From: Phycisphaerales bacterium
Lineage (GTDB): Bacteria > Planctomycetota > Phycisphaerae > Phycisphaerales > UBA1924
NCBI GenBank assembly: GCA_020845755.1
Contig: JADLFE010000061.1
Coordinates: 1-64,000 of the forward strand
Direction: 5' to 3'
DNA: 64,000 nt
Under the pieces are notes generated by a model. It did no database searches. It was not told the origin of the DNA and saw nothing but the letters and a program-made list of their open reading frames with translations. Each line of letters opens with the position of its first letter. Within the stretch, counting starts at the first letter, position 1. Positions 1-9,924 of the stretch are shown in pieces. A program made the position numbers and the translations under genes.

Positions 1-1124
1 CCCTGACCCATGTGGGAACGATGATCGTGCGCAACGGGGCGAGCCTCTCGCACCGGCGCGGGGGTGGATCGAGTCTGAGCATCAACGTGACCGGGGACGT
101 GGTGATCGAAGCCGGCGGGTCGATCGAGGTGAGCGGGCGTGGGTACTGGCATGGCCTGGGACCCGGGGACGGGGCCGGCTACGAAGCAGGCGGCGGCTAC
201 GGCGGGCGCGGCGGGCGCGGTGGCTGGCAAAGCAATTTTCTCGGCGGCGCGCTGTACGGATCGCCATTCTTCCCCACGGACTTGGGCAGCAGTGGGCACG
301 TGGGTGTTGGCGGGGGCGCGGTCCGTCTGGTCGTGTCGGGCGCGCTCACGGTGGACGGCTCCGTGCTGGCGAACGGTGGGAACGGCGGCGCGTATGGTTC
401 AGGCTCGGGCGGGAGCATCTGGATCAGCGCCGGGACGCTGACGGGCGTTGGCGCGATCCGGGCCAACGGCGGATCGAGCACGAACTATGGCGGTGGCGGC
501 GGCGGCGGACGCATCGCGGTTTATGTATGCGAGATGACATTCCCACTCGACGAGACGTCGGTGCTGGGGGGTTCAGCTTCCTATTCCCCCCAGCACTTCG
601 GCGATCCGGGCACGCTGTTTGAGAGTGCGAATACGGTCGCCATTCTGTCGCAGCCGTCGTCGCAGGTGGTTTGTGCTGAGGGGAGTGGCGCCTTCTCGAT
701 CATTGCCAGTGATATCGGGTCATTCACGCTTCAGTGGCAATGGCAGCCCGCGGGGGCCGCGACGGCGTGGGTTGATCTTGTGGCGGGCGACAACGCGGAG
801 GTTGGAGGCGTGCCGGTTGTTCATGTGGCGGATGTGAATGGCGACACGCTCGGTGTGGTGCCTCTGGCCGGTTACGTGGATTTCGCTCCGCGGGCGTTCC
901 GGTGCGTTGTTGCCAATGCCTGCGGCGAGGTCATCAGCGACGAAGCGACGCTGACGGTGTGCGCGGGCGATTTCAACTGCGACGGGTTCGTCAACGGCTT
1001 GGACTATGACGCGTATGCGGAATTGTTCGAGGGCGGTGAGATCGGCGCGGATGTGAACAACGACGGCTTTGTGAATGGCATCGACTATGACCTATTCGCT
1101 GAACACTTCGAGGCGGGGTGCTAA
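1..1124 (+). CDS. Secreted glycine-rich/Ig-like protein with C-terminal dockerin-like repeats (5' partial)
   Basis: The frame is open to the left edge of the window, so the N-terminus is missing; a GTG at 12 is only the first start-like codon. The visible 370 residues start with Gly-rich, beta-helix-like repeats (G-D-V-V-I-E-A-G-G-S-I type, residues about 20-175). An Ig-like domain with paired cysteines follows (about 200-315). The protein ends with two calcium-loop repeats of the form D-x-N-x-D-G-x-V-N-G-x-D-Y-D (about 320-370), the dockerin-like signature common at the C-termini of planctomycete exported proteins. It is probably surface or extracellular. The ligand is unknown. The stop lies 37 bp from the convergent radA. 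Confidence 0.8.
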   Translation, partial: LTHVGTMIVRNGASLSHRRGGGSSLSINVTGDVVIEAGGSIEVSGRGYWHGLGPGDGAGYEAGGGYGGRGGRGGWQSNFLGGALYGSPFFPTDLGSSGHVGVGGGAVRLVVSGALTVDGSVLANGGNGGAYGSGSGGSIWISAGTLTGVGAIRANGGSSTNYGGGGGGGRIAVYVCEMTFPLDETSVLGGSASYSPQHFGDPGTLFESANTVAILSQPSSQVVCAEGSGAFSIIASDIGSFTLQWQWQPAGAATAWVDLVAGDNAEVGGVPVVHVADVNGDTLGVVPLAGYVDFAPRAFRCVVANACGEVISDEATLTVCAGDFNCDGFVNGLDYDAYAELFEGGEIGADVNNDGFVNGIDYDLFAEHFEAGC

Positions 1125-1160
1125 GACAGCAAGTGCTGGAGCGCGGCGGATGAGTCAGCG

Positions 1161-2606
1161 CTAACTCAGCAGATCGATCGCCTTGGCGATGTCGGGGCAT
1201 TCGATGATGGTGCCCTTGGCGGACTTGGCGAGGCGCTGGGTGTCGAGGCCCTTGACGCGCGGGACGAGCAATGTGGTGTAGCCGAGGCGGGCGGCCTCGA
1301 GGCAGCGCTGCTCCATGTGGGAGACGGCGCGGACTTCGCCGCCAAGGCCGACTTCGCCGATGACAGCGGTCGCGGCGGGGAGGGCGCGCTTGAAGTGAGC
1401 GCCGGCGATGGCGAGCGAGAGGGCGAGGTCGGAGGCGGGCTCGACGACGCGGATGCCGCCGACGGCGGAGGCGAAGACATCGCGATCGGCCAGGCGCAGG
1501 CCGGCATGCTGCTCAAGGACGGCGATGAGCATGGCGAGGCGATTGGCGTCGAGGCCGGAGGACTTGCGCTTGGCAGCGCCGAGAAAGCCGGTGGCGGTGA
1601 GCGCCTGGAGTTCGACCATGTGGCAGCGGGTGCCGGCGACGACGGGGCAGACGGCCGAGCCGGGGCGGGGCTTGGTTTCGGCGGCGGGAAGCGCCGAGGC
1701 GCCTTCAGCGACAGGCGCAAGGCCGCCCGCGGTCATCTCGAACAGCCCGAGTTCGAGCGTGGTGCCGAAGCGGTTCTTGACGGCGCGGACGATGCGGTGG
1801 GCGTGGTATCGATCGCCCTCGAAGTAGAGAACGGTGTCGACGAGGTGCTCGAGGAGACGCGGGCCGGCGAGTTGGCCGTCTTTGGTGACGTGGCCGACCA
1901 TGACGACGGCGATGCCGGAGAGTTTGGCGAGGTAGACGAGTTCGGCGGAGCAGCGGCGGAGTTGGGCGATGGAGCCGGGGGCGGCGTCGAGGTCGGCCTT
2001 GTAGATCATCTGGATGGAGTCGATGACCAGGACGCGGGGCGTGGTCTTGCGCGCCTGCTCGACGATGCGCGCGAGGTTGGTGTCGGCGAGCACGAGAAGA
2101 TCGGGCCCGGCCTTGTCGCGCGCGAGGCGCTGGGAGCGGAGCTTGATCTGTTCGGCGGACTCTTCGCTGGAGACGTAGAGGGTGCGCACGCCGCGGGTGG
2201 CCCAGGCATGGGCGGCCTGGAGCATGAGGGTTGATTTGCCGATGCCGGGCTCGCCGCCGATGAGGACGGCGGAGCCGGGGACGAGGCCGAGGGAGTTCTT
2301 GGTGCCGCCGAGGACGCGATCGAATTCGTCGAGGCCGGTGGCGAGGCGTTCGGATGGTCCGCCGGCGGCGTCGATGTGATCGATGGGGGTGGCGACGCCG
2401 GCGATGGTGGGTGCGGGCGCGCCGGAGGCGTCCTGTGCTTCGGCCCAGGCGCGGACGAGGCCGCGTTGCGGGTCTTTGGTGGCGGAGAGTTCGACGACTT
2501 CTTCTTCGAGGGTGTCCCACTGGCCGCAGTCGGGGCACTTTCCGGTCCAGCGGGGCTGGGCACAGCCGCAGGAGCGGCAGATGAAGATGTGCTTGGGCTT
2601 GGCCAC
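1161..2606 (-). CDS. radA: DNA repair protein RadA (Sms)
   Basis: RadA is a RecA-like ATPase that drives branch migration in homologous recombination. The 481-residue product has the N-terminal zinc finger (Cys10-x2-Cys13, Cys24-x2-Cys27), a Walker A motif G-E-P-G-I-G-K-S-T at about 118-126, the RadA-specific K-N-R-F-G motif, and a C-terminal Lon-protease-like domain. I chose the GTG at 2606 because it gives the family N-terminus (V-A-K-P-K-H-I-F-I-C). The frame stays open upstream to 2951, but that extension is low-complexity and overlaps the divergent gene. A GGAG lies about 20 nt upstream of this GTG, which is far for a ribosome site, so the exact start is less certain than the identity. 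Confidence 0.95.
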   Translation of the reverse strand: MAKPKHIFICRSCGCAQPRWTGKCPDCGQWDTLEEEVVELSATKDPQRGLVRAWAEAQDASGAPAPTIAGVATPIDHIDAAGGPSERLATGLDEFDRVLGGTKNSLGLVPGSAVLIGGEPGIGKSTLMLQAAHAWATRGVRTLYVSSEESAEQIKLRSQRLARDKAGPDLLVLADTNLARIVEQARKTTPRVLVIDSIQMIYKADLDAAPGSIAQLRRCSAELVYLAKLSGIAVVMVGHVTKDGQLAGPRLLEHLVDTVLYFEGDRYHAHRIVRAVKNRFGTTLELGLFEMTAGGLAPVAEGASALPAAETKPRPGSAVCPVVAGTRCHMVELQALTATGFLGAAKRKSSGLDANRLAMLIAVLEQHAGLRLADRDVFASAVGGIRVVEPASDLALSLAIAGAHFKRALPAATAVIGEVGLGGEVRAVSHMEQRCLEAARLGYTTLLVPRVKGLDTQRLAKSAKGTIIECPDIAKAIDLLS

Positions 2607-2689
2607 GGGGAGATGGTACGAACTTTCTCCTACCGCGTCACGCGCGGGTGTCATATACACTTGGTGGCGCGCGGATGCGCTCAACCCGC

Positions 2690-5600
2690 ATGGGCGAAAC
2701 CACATCACCATCCAGGGGCGAGGAAGCGAGCGGTGAGAAGGCCGCGGGCGCGGATGTTGTCGGCGTGGCGGGGGTGAAGGACGCCAAGCCGAAGAAGCAG
2801 TTGCACAATCGTCGGCGGTTCTGGCTGCTGTTGGCGTTTGGCGCTGTGGTGCTGTATTGGCTGGTGATGCGCTCGCCGCTGACGCGCTGGGTGGTGACGC
2901 GCCAGATCGAGAAGGCGACGGGGCTGGAGGTTCGCGGCGGGTCGGTGGCACTGAGCCCGACGGGCGCGTTTTCGCTGAAATCGATGACGCTGGCGGTGCG
3001 GGGCGTGCGCGGCGCGGGCGGCGAGGTTGTGGGATGGGAGGATTTGACGGGGACGGTGGACCTGAAGCGGTTGGTTGGGATCAAGAAGATTGGGCCGTTG
3101 GTCAGGACAGTGAAGGCGCAGCGACCGTTCGTGAGGTTCAGCCAGGCGTCGAGCGACGGTGTGTTCAGTGTGACGCTGGTGAAGCCGCCGATGATGGCGG
3201 AGACGGGGGGGGGCGGCGCGAGCGGGGCGGAGGGAGAGGCGTTTGAGCCGCCTCGCCTGCAGGTGACCGATGGAAGGATCGAGCTCGGAGAGCATGACAA
3301 TGCGGGGAAGTACACGCTCCTGAGGTCGGTGTCGTTTCAGGGATGGATGAATCCCGCGCCGGGCGAGAAGCCGGGGACGCAGCGTTTGGCGCTGTGGGAG
3401 TCTGATTCGGAGATGGGGCCGCCGGAGCCGTCGCGGGGATTGGACTTGCGTGGTCAGGTCGGGCCGGACGGATTCACGCTGACGTTTGGCGGGCTGGCGG
3501 TGAAGGACTGGCCGGCGCGGGACATCCCGTCGCGGTTCCGCGAGGTGTATGAGTCGCTGGGGCTCGATGGCCAGGTGCGGGATGTGCAGATCGATTACGC
3601 GGCACCGACGAGCACGGTGCGTGCGTCGCTGCTGCTCGATGATGTCGCGGTGAATTTGCCGATCGGCGAGGACGGCAAGCCGGTGCGCGCGGGAGAGCGG
3701 CCGCTGCGTATGAGCAACACCAGCGGCGAGATCAGGTTTGAGAACGCCAGCGGGGGGGGAACGCTCTCCGCGGACTTGTCCGGGCTGATCGAGGATTTCC
3801 CGTTCAAGGCGACTCTGACCTATCTCGGAACGACGCTCGATGCACCCTTCTCGCTGGTGCTGGAATCGGAGGGCTTTCAGCTGCGCGAGCGGCCGGAACT
3901 CCTGAGGTTTGCCGCGCCGACCGTGAAGCAGCGCCTCGGACAGTTCAACAACCCCACGGGGATCGTGAATACGAAACTGACGGTGACGCGGAGCGGCGGG
4001 CGCGCCGACGACGTGAAACTCGCTGGCGAGATGCACTTTCACGACGCGGTCGCGGCGTTCGATCGATTCCCGTATGAGTTCCGCGACATGACGGGATTCG
4101 TGAGATTCACGGAAAACTCCCTGGAGATCGTGGAACTGGCGGGACGTGCCCCCAGCGGTGCGTCGATCACGGCCAAGGGATTGATCACCCCGCTCACAGA
4201 CGCCGCGAAGGTCGATCTGCGCGTAGAAGTGAACAACGCGCCGATCGATGAAACGCTGGCGCGGGCGATGGGGAAATCACGACGCGTGCTGGACGAGTTG
4301 TTCTCGCTCGAGCAGCACGGGAAACTCGTCCGCGCCGGCCTGGTCCGCTCGGGGCCCGAGGGCGCCGCGCCGGCGTTCGAGCCGGGCGGGCGCTTCGACG
4401 TGATCCTCGATATCCATCGCCCAGAGGGGATGGAGGTCGAGTGGGACCAGACGATCGACGTGCGGATGCATGACGTGAACGTGCTGCCGGCGCGGTTCCC
4501 CCTGCCCTTGGTGACGCACGGCATCAACATCTGGATGGACACCAAGACGATCACGCTCCGGGGCGGGACGTGGACGGGTCTGGCGGGCGGGGAGTTCTCG
4601 GCGACCGCGACCATGCCCTATGACGCGATGACGAGCGAGGGCGGTGAGTTCGTGCCCGACGTTCATGTCACCGGGCGCGGGATTCCGTTCAACGCGCACC
4701 TGGCGCACGCGGCGTCCCAGGCCGCGGGACGCGGGGGGAAGACGAACTCCGATGGCATGCCCGTGAGCGACTGGCTTGAGCGGGCGCTCTTGGAGATGCG
4801 GATGGGCGGCGTGTGCGACGCGGCGGTCCACATCAGCGATCGCGGGCACGGCGTGGCCGGGGTCGACGCCGGAGTGTCGTTCGCGGACGCCAGCGCCGAG
4901 CCGCGCGGCGCGGGCGAACCTCGGGCGTTCCTCTTGGAGAATCTCGCGGGCACGGTCACGCTGACCGACGAGTGGCTGAATCTGCAACTGTCGGGCACGC
5001 ATGCGGGGGCGGGCGTTCGCGCACAGGCGAGCGTCGCGGTGGGCGGGGAGGGGAGCGGCTGGAACGCGTCGGTGGACATCGAATCGCTGGACATGGCGGA
5101 GCCCTTCGAGTCGATCGTCGATGCCTTCTCGCCCAGAGCGGCGACGAGCCTGGGCGAGGCGCGTGGGCGTCTCAAGCCCGCCGGTTCGGTGCTGCTGGGC
5201 GTGCGACTGGCGGGGGATGACGAGACGACGCACTCGTTCATTGATCTGCGGCCGCTCAAGGATGCGTCGCTGATCGCGTTCGGCGGGCGATTGGCGGTTG
5301 GGCCTTCGACGGGGGCGATCCGGATTCTGAACTCGGGCGCGGAGCCGACGATCGTGGAGTTCGAGAAGTTCGCGGCGCCGTTGGAGTTTGAGGGGCGCGA
5401 CATCGGGCGCGCGGAGATTACGGGCGCGTTCCGCGCGGCGGGCGAGGCGCTGACGCCTTCGGATGATGGACATGTGGCGCTGTGGTCCACGCCCGTGGAG
5501 TGCGGGCCGGTCGCGTGGTTCGTGCGCGAGCGGTTGGGAGCGGAGGCGGCGGAGATGTACGGGACGGTCTCGCCTCGCGGGATCTTCGATCTCGACACGC

Positions 5601-7018
5601 GGCTCGGCGTGGGCGATGACGCCAGCGTGTGGGCGGAGGGGTGGCTCCGACCGCGGGAACTCGCGATCACCGTGAACGAACGCAGCGCGGAACTCACGGA
5701 CCTCTCGGGCGAAGTGCGGTTCCTGCGCGACGGGCGTGGAACGATCCGCAGGCTGGAAGGTCGCTCGGCGCGCCAGGGCGAGCAGTACACGTTCGCGATC
5801 GACGGCGGATGGACGCGCGACGACGCACGCGGGCTGGCGCTGGGCGCGGATCTGACGCTGAATTCGATGGGGATTCCGGCATCGCTCCTGACGTTCCTTC
5901 CCACGTCCGTCGCGGGGGCGATGGAGACGATGGAGGTCCGCGTCGATGGACCGGTTCGCCTGGGGAATGCACGCCTCCGGGTGGAGCGGAAGGCGAATGT
6001 CGAGACGCCCGCGGTGTCGTTCGACGGGAGAGTCGACTTCGAGAACGCGCGGTTCATGATCGGGCGCGAGGTGAGCGAATGCCAGGGGCAGATGTCGATC
6101 GTGGCCCAGAGCACCGGCGATGCGCCGGCGAACTTCGAATTCCGCGCCATCATGCCGCGGGTGCGCGTCTCGAACATCCTGATGAGCGACGCGGCCGTGA
6201 CCGCCGTGTCCACGCCGGACGGGCGCATCGTGGTGCCGAGCATCACGGCGGACTGCTACGGCGGAAGGGTCTTCGGCGACGCGACGATCTCGCCGCGCAC
6301 GAGCGGGACGGAGTACGTGTCGAACACATTGCTTTCGGGCGTGCGGTTTGCGCCGACGCTGCGCGACCTGACGGCGGATGTCGTTGCCGTGATCGAAGGT
6401 CCCCCGAAACCCGACGGACTCGAATCGAACACGGGTGGCGACGGCGTGGATTCGTCGCGCGGCGTGCTGGACGGGTGGTTCGGCCTGGCGGGCGTCGTCG
6501 GCAAGCCCGAATCGCGACGTGGCCGCGGCGAGGTGTTGATCGGCGGCGGGTCGGTGGTGCAGTTGCCCTTGGTCATGCCGCTCATCTCGTTCAGCAATTT
6601 CCAGTTGCCCAGCGAGGAGCAATTGAATCACGCGACCGCGTCGTTCTATTTCCAGGGCCCGTCGATCGTGTTCGAGAGCATGACGGCGTCATCGAAAAGC
6701 CTGCAGTTGTACGGCTACGGCACGGCGACCATGCCCGACATGACGCTGGACATGCGCTTCAACAGCAGGAGCCTCAAGCGGATCCCGATTATGACGGCGG
6801 TCTTGGAGGGATTCCGCGACCAGTTGATCGGGACCACGGTGACCGGGCCGCTCGCCAAGCCGAAAGTCGAGCCGGTGGCGCTCCCGCGCGCCGGGTCGAT
6901 CTTCGCACAGATCTTCGGATTGTCGAACAAAGAACAAGAGACGTGGTTGTCGGATATCGAAGAGCGACTCCGAAGGGACATCGATCGGACACGGACCGCG
7001 GGCGATCGCGAGCGATGA
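2690..7018 (+). CDS. Giant AsmA-like/DUF3971-type envelope protein
   Basis: This protein of about 1442 residues has a Lys/Arg-rich N-terminus, one membrane segment (about 43-62, W-L-L-L-A-F-G-A-V-V-L), and a very long beta-rich body. It ends in an AsmA-like C-terminal region in which a repeated pattern of inner-layer strands (G-x-G-x-x-x-x-P-D-M-T-L-D-M-R) is visible. AsmA/YhdP/TamB relatives form long hydrophobic grooves thought to carry lipids between membranes, so a role in outer-membrane lipid transport is inferred. Starts at 2648 (GTG) and 2675 (ATG) are also possible; none has a clear ribosome site. Two G runs (G9 at 3205, G8 at 3752) lie inside the coding region. It diverges from radA. 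Confidence 0.75.
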   Translation: MGETTSPSRGEEASGEKAAGADVVGVAGVKDAKPKKQLHNRRRFWLLLAFGAVVLYWLVMRSPLTRWVVTRQIEKATGLEVRGGSVALSPTGAFSLKSMTLAVRGVRGAGGEVVGWEDLTGTVDLKRLVGIKKIGPLVRTVKAQRPFVRFSQASSDGVFSVTLVKPPMMAETGGGGASGAEGEAFEPPRLQVTDGRIELGEHDNAGKYTLLRSVSFQGWMNPAPGEKPGTQRLALWESDSEMGPPEPSRGLDLRGQVGPDGFTLTFGGLAVKDWPARDIPSRFREVYESLGLDGQVRDVQIDYAAPTSTVRASLLLDDVAVNLPIGEDGKPVRAGERPLRMSNTSGEIRFENASGGGTLSADLSGLIEDFPFKATLTYLGTTLDAPFSLVLESEGFQLRERPELLRFAAPTVKQRLGQFNNPTGIVNTKLTVTRSGGRADDVKLAGEMHFHDAVAAFDRFPYEFRDMTGFVRFTENSLEIVELAGRAPSGASITAKGLITPLTDAAKVDLRVEVNNAPIDETLARAMGKSRRVLDELFSLEQHGKLVRAGLVRSGPEGAAPAFEPGGRFDVILDIHRPEGMEVEWDQTIDVRMHDVNVLPARFPLPLVTHGINIWMDTKTITLRGGTWTGLAGGEFSATATMPYDAMTSEGGEFVPDVHVTGRGIPFNAHLAHAASQAAGRGGKTNSDGMPVSDWLERALLEMRMGGVCDAAVHISDRGHGVAGVDAGVSFADASAEPRGAGEPRAFLLENLAGTVTLTDEWLNLQLSGTHAGAGVRAQASVAVGGEGSGWNASVDIESLDMAEPFESIVDAFSPRAATSLGEARGRLKPAGSVLLGVRLAGDDETTHSFIDLRPLKDASLIAFGGRLAVGPSTGAIRILNSGAEPTIVEFEKFAAPLEFEGRDIGRAEITGAFRAAGEALTPSDDGHVALWSTPVECGPVAWFVRERLGAEAAEMYGTVSPRGIFDLDTRLGVGDDASVWAEGWLRPRELAITVNERSAELTDLSGEVRFLRDGRGTIRRLEGRSARQGEQYTFAIDGGWTRDDARGLALGADLTLNSMGIPASLLTFLPTSVAGAMETMEVRVDGPVRLGNARLRVERKANVETPAVSFDGRVDFENARFMIGREVSECQGQMSIVAQSTGDAPANFEFRAIMPRVRVSNILMSDAAVTAVSTPDGRIVVPSITADCYGGRVFGDATISPRTSGTEYVSNTLLSGVRFAPTLRDLTADVVAVIEGPPKPDGLESNTGGDGVDSSRGVLDGWFGLAGVVGKPESRRGRGEVLIGGGSVVQLPLVMPLISFSNFQLPSEEQLNHATASFYFQGPSIVFESMTASSKSLQLYGYGTATMPDMTLDMRFNSRSLKRIPIMTAVLEGFRDQLIGTTVTGPLAKPKVEPVALPRAGSIFAQIFGLSNKEQETWLSDIEERLRRDIDRTRTAGDRER
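3205..3213 (+). repeat. Homopolymer G9 inside the AsmA-like gene
   Basis: Nine consecutive G lie in frame in a Gly-rich linker (E-T-G-G-G-G-A-S-G). A change of one base would truncate the protein. A second run, G8, is at 3752-3759 in the same gene. Confidence 0.9.
3752..3759 (+). repeat. Homopolymer G8 inside the AsmA-like gene
   Basis: Eight consecutive G encode part of N-A-S-G-G-G-T-L. With the G9 run about 540 bp upstream, it makes this gene a candidate for slippage, either in replication or in translation. Confidence 0.9.
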
Positions 7019-7156
7019 GTTGCATCGGACAGCGGGACGACGGCGTGCGTGGGAATGGTGTGCAGACCCCGCCCACAAGCCCCCGACTCGGCACGCGTTG
7101 GTGGCCCGGTGCGCCAACAATGACCACTCAACACGAATCAAGGAACGGAGCGACCA

Positions 7157-8203
7157 TTGCCCACGAATCCCGATGTTCTCAGGCCCGATGATCCCGCCAT
7201 CCTGGACCAACTCGACGCCCTGATCGAACGCACCGGCGGCGCGCCGGGCTCGTTTGATACCCGCCTGGTCCGTGATTTTCTCGTGGCGGGTCTGCGGCTC
7301 ATCCCCGACGGACGCGACACGGGCGAGTTGAAACTCCTGTCCTCGGCGGTGCGCGAACTCCGCTACGCCTACGACGTCTTCGGACGCTTCAAGGACCCCC
7401 ACAAGGTCACCATCTTCGGGAGCGCACGCACCCCGGAGGGCCACCCCGATTACCAGATGTGCGTGGAATTCAGCCGCCTGATGGCCGAGTCCGGCTGGAT
7501 GATCATCACCGGCGCCGGCGGCGGGATCATGCAGGCGGGCCACGTGGGCCCGGGGCGTGACGCGTCGTTCGGCGTGGCGATCCGCCTTCCGTTCGAGACC
7601 AACGCCAACAAGGTCATCAAGGGCGACGAGAAACTGATCACCTTCCGCTATTTCTTCACTCGCAAACTCATGTTCATGAGCCAGGCGGAGGCGGTCGCTC
7701 TCTTCCCGGGCGGCTTCGGCACGATGGATGAGGCCTTCGAGGCGCTCACCCTCGTCCAGACCGGGAAGAACACTCCCATGCCGATCGTCATGCTCGAGGG
7801 AGAGGGCGGCACCTACTGGAAGGGCTGGGATGCGTGGGTGCGCGAGCACCTGATGCAGCGCGGGCTGATCTGCCCGGAGGACACCGGCATCTACTACATC
7901 GCCAAGACCCCGCGCGACGCCGCAGACCACATCAAGGCGTTCTACCGGAATTATCACTCGTCGCGATACGTCCGCGATGACTTCGTCATGCGCCTGCGAA
8001 AGCCCATCCCACAGGCTGACATCGACCGATTGGCCAAGGAGTTCACCCCCATCATCAAGAGCGGGACGATGAGCCTGCGCGGACCCTACGACGTGGAAAC
8101 AGACCACCTGGACCTGCCCCGACTGGCGTTCACGCACACCAAGTCGCACTTCGGGCTCATCCGTCGCCTGATCGACCGCGTCAATGAGTGCGCGACCGTG
8201 TGA
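7157..8203 (+). CDS. LOG-family Rossmann-fold nucleotide-binding protein
   Basis: The 348-residue product carries the family hallmark P-G-G-F-G-T-M-D-E (about 183-191) and an upstream nucleotide-binding segment (I-F-G-S-A-R-T, then G-A-G-G-G-I-M). LOG proteins hydrolyse nucleoside 5'-monophosphates (cytokinin ribotides in plants, purine or pyrimidine nucleotides in bacteria) to the free base and ribose 5-phosphate. This one is longer than the roughly 190-residue minimal form and has extra N- and C-terminal segments. The TTG start is chosen because GGAG lies 6-7 nt upstream; no ATG suits. The substrate cannot be told from sequence. Confidence 0.85.
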   Translation: MPTNPDVLRPDDPAILDQLDALIERTGGAPGSFDTRLVRDFLVAGLRLIPDGRDTGELKLLSSAVRELRYAYDVFGRFKDPHKVTIFGSARTPEGHPDYQMCVEFSRLMAESGWMIITGAGGGIMQAGHVGPGRDASFGVAIRLPFETNANKVIKGDEKLITFRYFFTRKLMFMSQAEAVALFPGGFGTMDEAFEALTLVQTGKNTPMPIVMLEGEGGTYWKGWDAWVREHLMQRGLICPEDTGIYYIAKTPRDAADHIKAFYRNYHSSRYVRDDFVMRLRKPIPQADIDRLAKEFTPIIKSGTMSLRGPYDVETDHLDLPRLAFTHTKSHFGLIRRLIDRVNECATV

Positions 8204-8272
8204 GCCAATGTGCGAGGGCGAGGCGAACCGCGCCATGGAACAGGCGTCTGACTCGCTGGCCGCGGAGTGGCG

Positions 8273-9208
8273 ATGACGCACGAAAACCGCAACAAACTCG
8301 GACGCGGACACACGATGATGATCGCGGGTGTTGGTGCGTGCACGTGGCTGGCGGCGTGCGGAATCGACGGCAAAGAACCCGCTCCTGCGTCCCGGGGCGG
8401 CGAAGCCACCAAGCCCACCCGCGCCACACCCTCCGGGCTGGAGACGCAGACCTGGGTTGTGAACGACACGACCGGCGAGGTGGGGCGTGCGCTGGCGGGA
8501 TACGCGGCGAGCACCGTGCCCGCGAAGGCGGAGCAGATTCGCGTGTGGCGTGCCGGCGGCCTCCGGATCGTCGCCGTCCCCGCGGCCGACCTCCAAACTC
8601 TCCGGAATTCCCTCTCCCTCACCGGCCCTCAGCAGCAGCTCTGGAACGGCGAACTCTCCAAGTGGACCCCCATCCTCGCGGGACCGGCCTGGAATGGCGA
8701 CCGCGAACTCTCCGTCGCCGCCGGACCAACGCTGCGCCAGCGCGAGCCGCTCACCCTTCCCACGGGGCGACTGCGTTTGCTCGCTCGCGCCTACGCCTTG
8801 CCGACCATCGTCGATGAATCGCTGCGTTCGCGCCTCACCATCGAACTTGTGCCCCAGCACGAAGAGCCCGACGGCTCGGCCCGAGCGCTCCAACGCCAGT
8901 TGCGCGGTGGGGGCGACGCCGAGCAGCGCGGCATGATCTTCAAGCGGATGACCCTGGAGTTCGTTGCTCGCCCCGGCGAGTGCTATCTCATCACCGCCGA
9001 TGCGCCGGAAATGGAGTGGATCGCCGACACCGAGCGCTCCAGCGACTCGCCCGGCCCCGAGATGACTCATGAGGGAAGGGTCGATGCCCCGCCGACCCTC
9101 GGCGAGGCCATGCTTACCTCCGCCGCCGACGACGGCACGCTCCGCGCCCGTGTCATCCTGGTGCTGGTCCCCAAGACCTCTGATACCTACACGCTCCTGG
9201 CCCGCTGA
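8273..9208 (+). CDS. Putative lipoprotein of unknown function
   Basis: The ATG at 8273 follows GGAG by about 5 nt; a GTG at 8267 in the same frame is less favoured. The N-terminus has an Arg/Lys-containing segment, a short hydrophobic stretch and a lipobox-like L-A-A-C around residue 29, so a lipid-anchored envelope protein is expected. The remaining roughly 280 residues resemble no family I recognise. They are acidic/polar without repeats. The gene follows the LOG gene by 69 bp and converges with the zinc-ribbon protein (gap 6 bp). Confidence 0.7.
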   Translation: MTHENRNKLGRGHTMMIAGVGACTWLAACGIDGKEPAPASRGGEATKPTRATPSGLETQTWVVNDTTGEVGRALAGYAASTVPAKAEQIRVWRAGGLRIVAVPAADLQTLRNSLSLTGPQQQLWNGELSKWTPILAGPAWNGDRELSVAAGPTLRQREPLTLPTGRLRLLARAYALPTIVDESLRSRLTIELVPQHEEPDGSARALQRQLRGGGDAEQRGMIFKRMTLEFVARPGECYLITADAPEMEWIADTERSSDSPGPEMTHEGRVDAPPTLGEAMLTSAADDGTLRARVILVLVPKTSDTYTLLAR

Positions 9209-9214
9209 ACCACA

Positions 9215-9715
9215 TCAGGCAACCAGCACGCTCGCCATCAGGATGCTGACTCCCAAGACGACCAGTGAGCCGAGGATTGTGACGATCGTGCCCGTCAGGC
9301 TGTATCGCCATTCGTCCCGTCGCCGCGCAAACAGCGAGTGGTAACTGATCGCATCCACCATTCCCATGAACGCCGCCGCGACGGGGAGATAGCACGCGAC
9401 GATCGCCGCCGCCACCAGTGACGCATCGTCGGGCAAGAGCATGCACAGCCCGGCGGCCAGCACGACCGCGACCGCGCCGATCGCGTGCGGGAGCGCCAGT
9501 CGAAGCACATACCTCGAGAGCGGTGGGAACATGAGACGCGGCACAAGGTCGCCCTTGTCGAGGTAGCGTCCGCACTCGGGGCACATGACCTCGCCGGCGC
9601 GCGTCAGACCGGCCATGTCATAGCCGCACGAGGGGCAGTAGATGGCGGTGGGGTGCGGCGATCCCTCGCCCATCGCGGGCGGCGTGTTGTCGGGGTTGGG
9701 CGGTTGGTCATTCAA
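9215..9715 (-). CDS. Zinc-ribbon membrane protein, hypothetical
   Basis: This 166-residue protein has an N-terminal zinc ribbon (C-P-S-C-G-Y-D ... C-P-E-C-G-R, residues about 27-50) and three to four hydrophobic segments, ending in a membrane helix (V-T-I-L-G-S-L-V-V-L-G-V). The ribbon-plus-membrane layout is frequent among small planctomycete proteins of unknown role; a second example is at 23177-23557. Nothing visible suggests a substrate or partner. Confidence 0.65.
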   Translation of the reverse strand: MNDQPPNPDNTPPAMGEGSPHPTAIYCPSCGYDMAGLTRAGEVMCPECGRYLDKGDLVPRLMFPPLSRYVLRLALPHAIGAVAVVLAAGLCMLLPDDASLVAAAIVACYLPVAAAFMGMVDAISYHSLFARRRDEWRYSLTGTIVTILGSLVVLGVSILMASVLVA

Positions 9716-9924
9716 TCCATGTGGGGTTGGAATAGGAGTTCACACAGGATGAACTGGATCTAGGTTACCATGACGAGGCATCCGGCACTGAGCAGGAGCG
9801 CCCGCCGTCGTACCGCGTCGCCGACTCGTTCGTGTGTGACGCCGACGAGGTGTGTACGAGGCGTGATAACCGAGGAACCACGGCGATGGTGCGCCGCGAG
9901 CACGCCCGTTTCATACCTTCTTGA

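Noticed and set aside
4277..6631. 784-residue open frame on the minus strand opposite the AsmA-like gene
   Set aside because: Arg/His/Pro-rich composition with no domain or ribosome site; a GC-bias shadow of the plus-strand gene.
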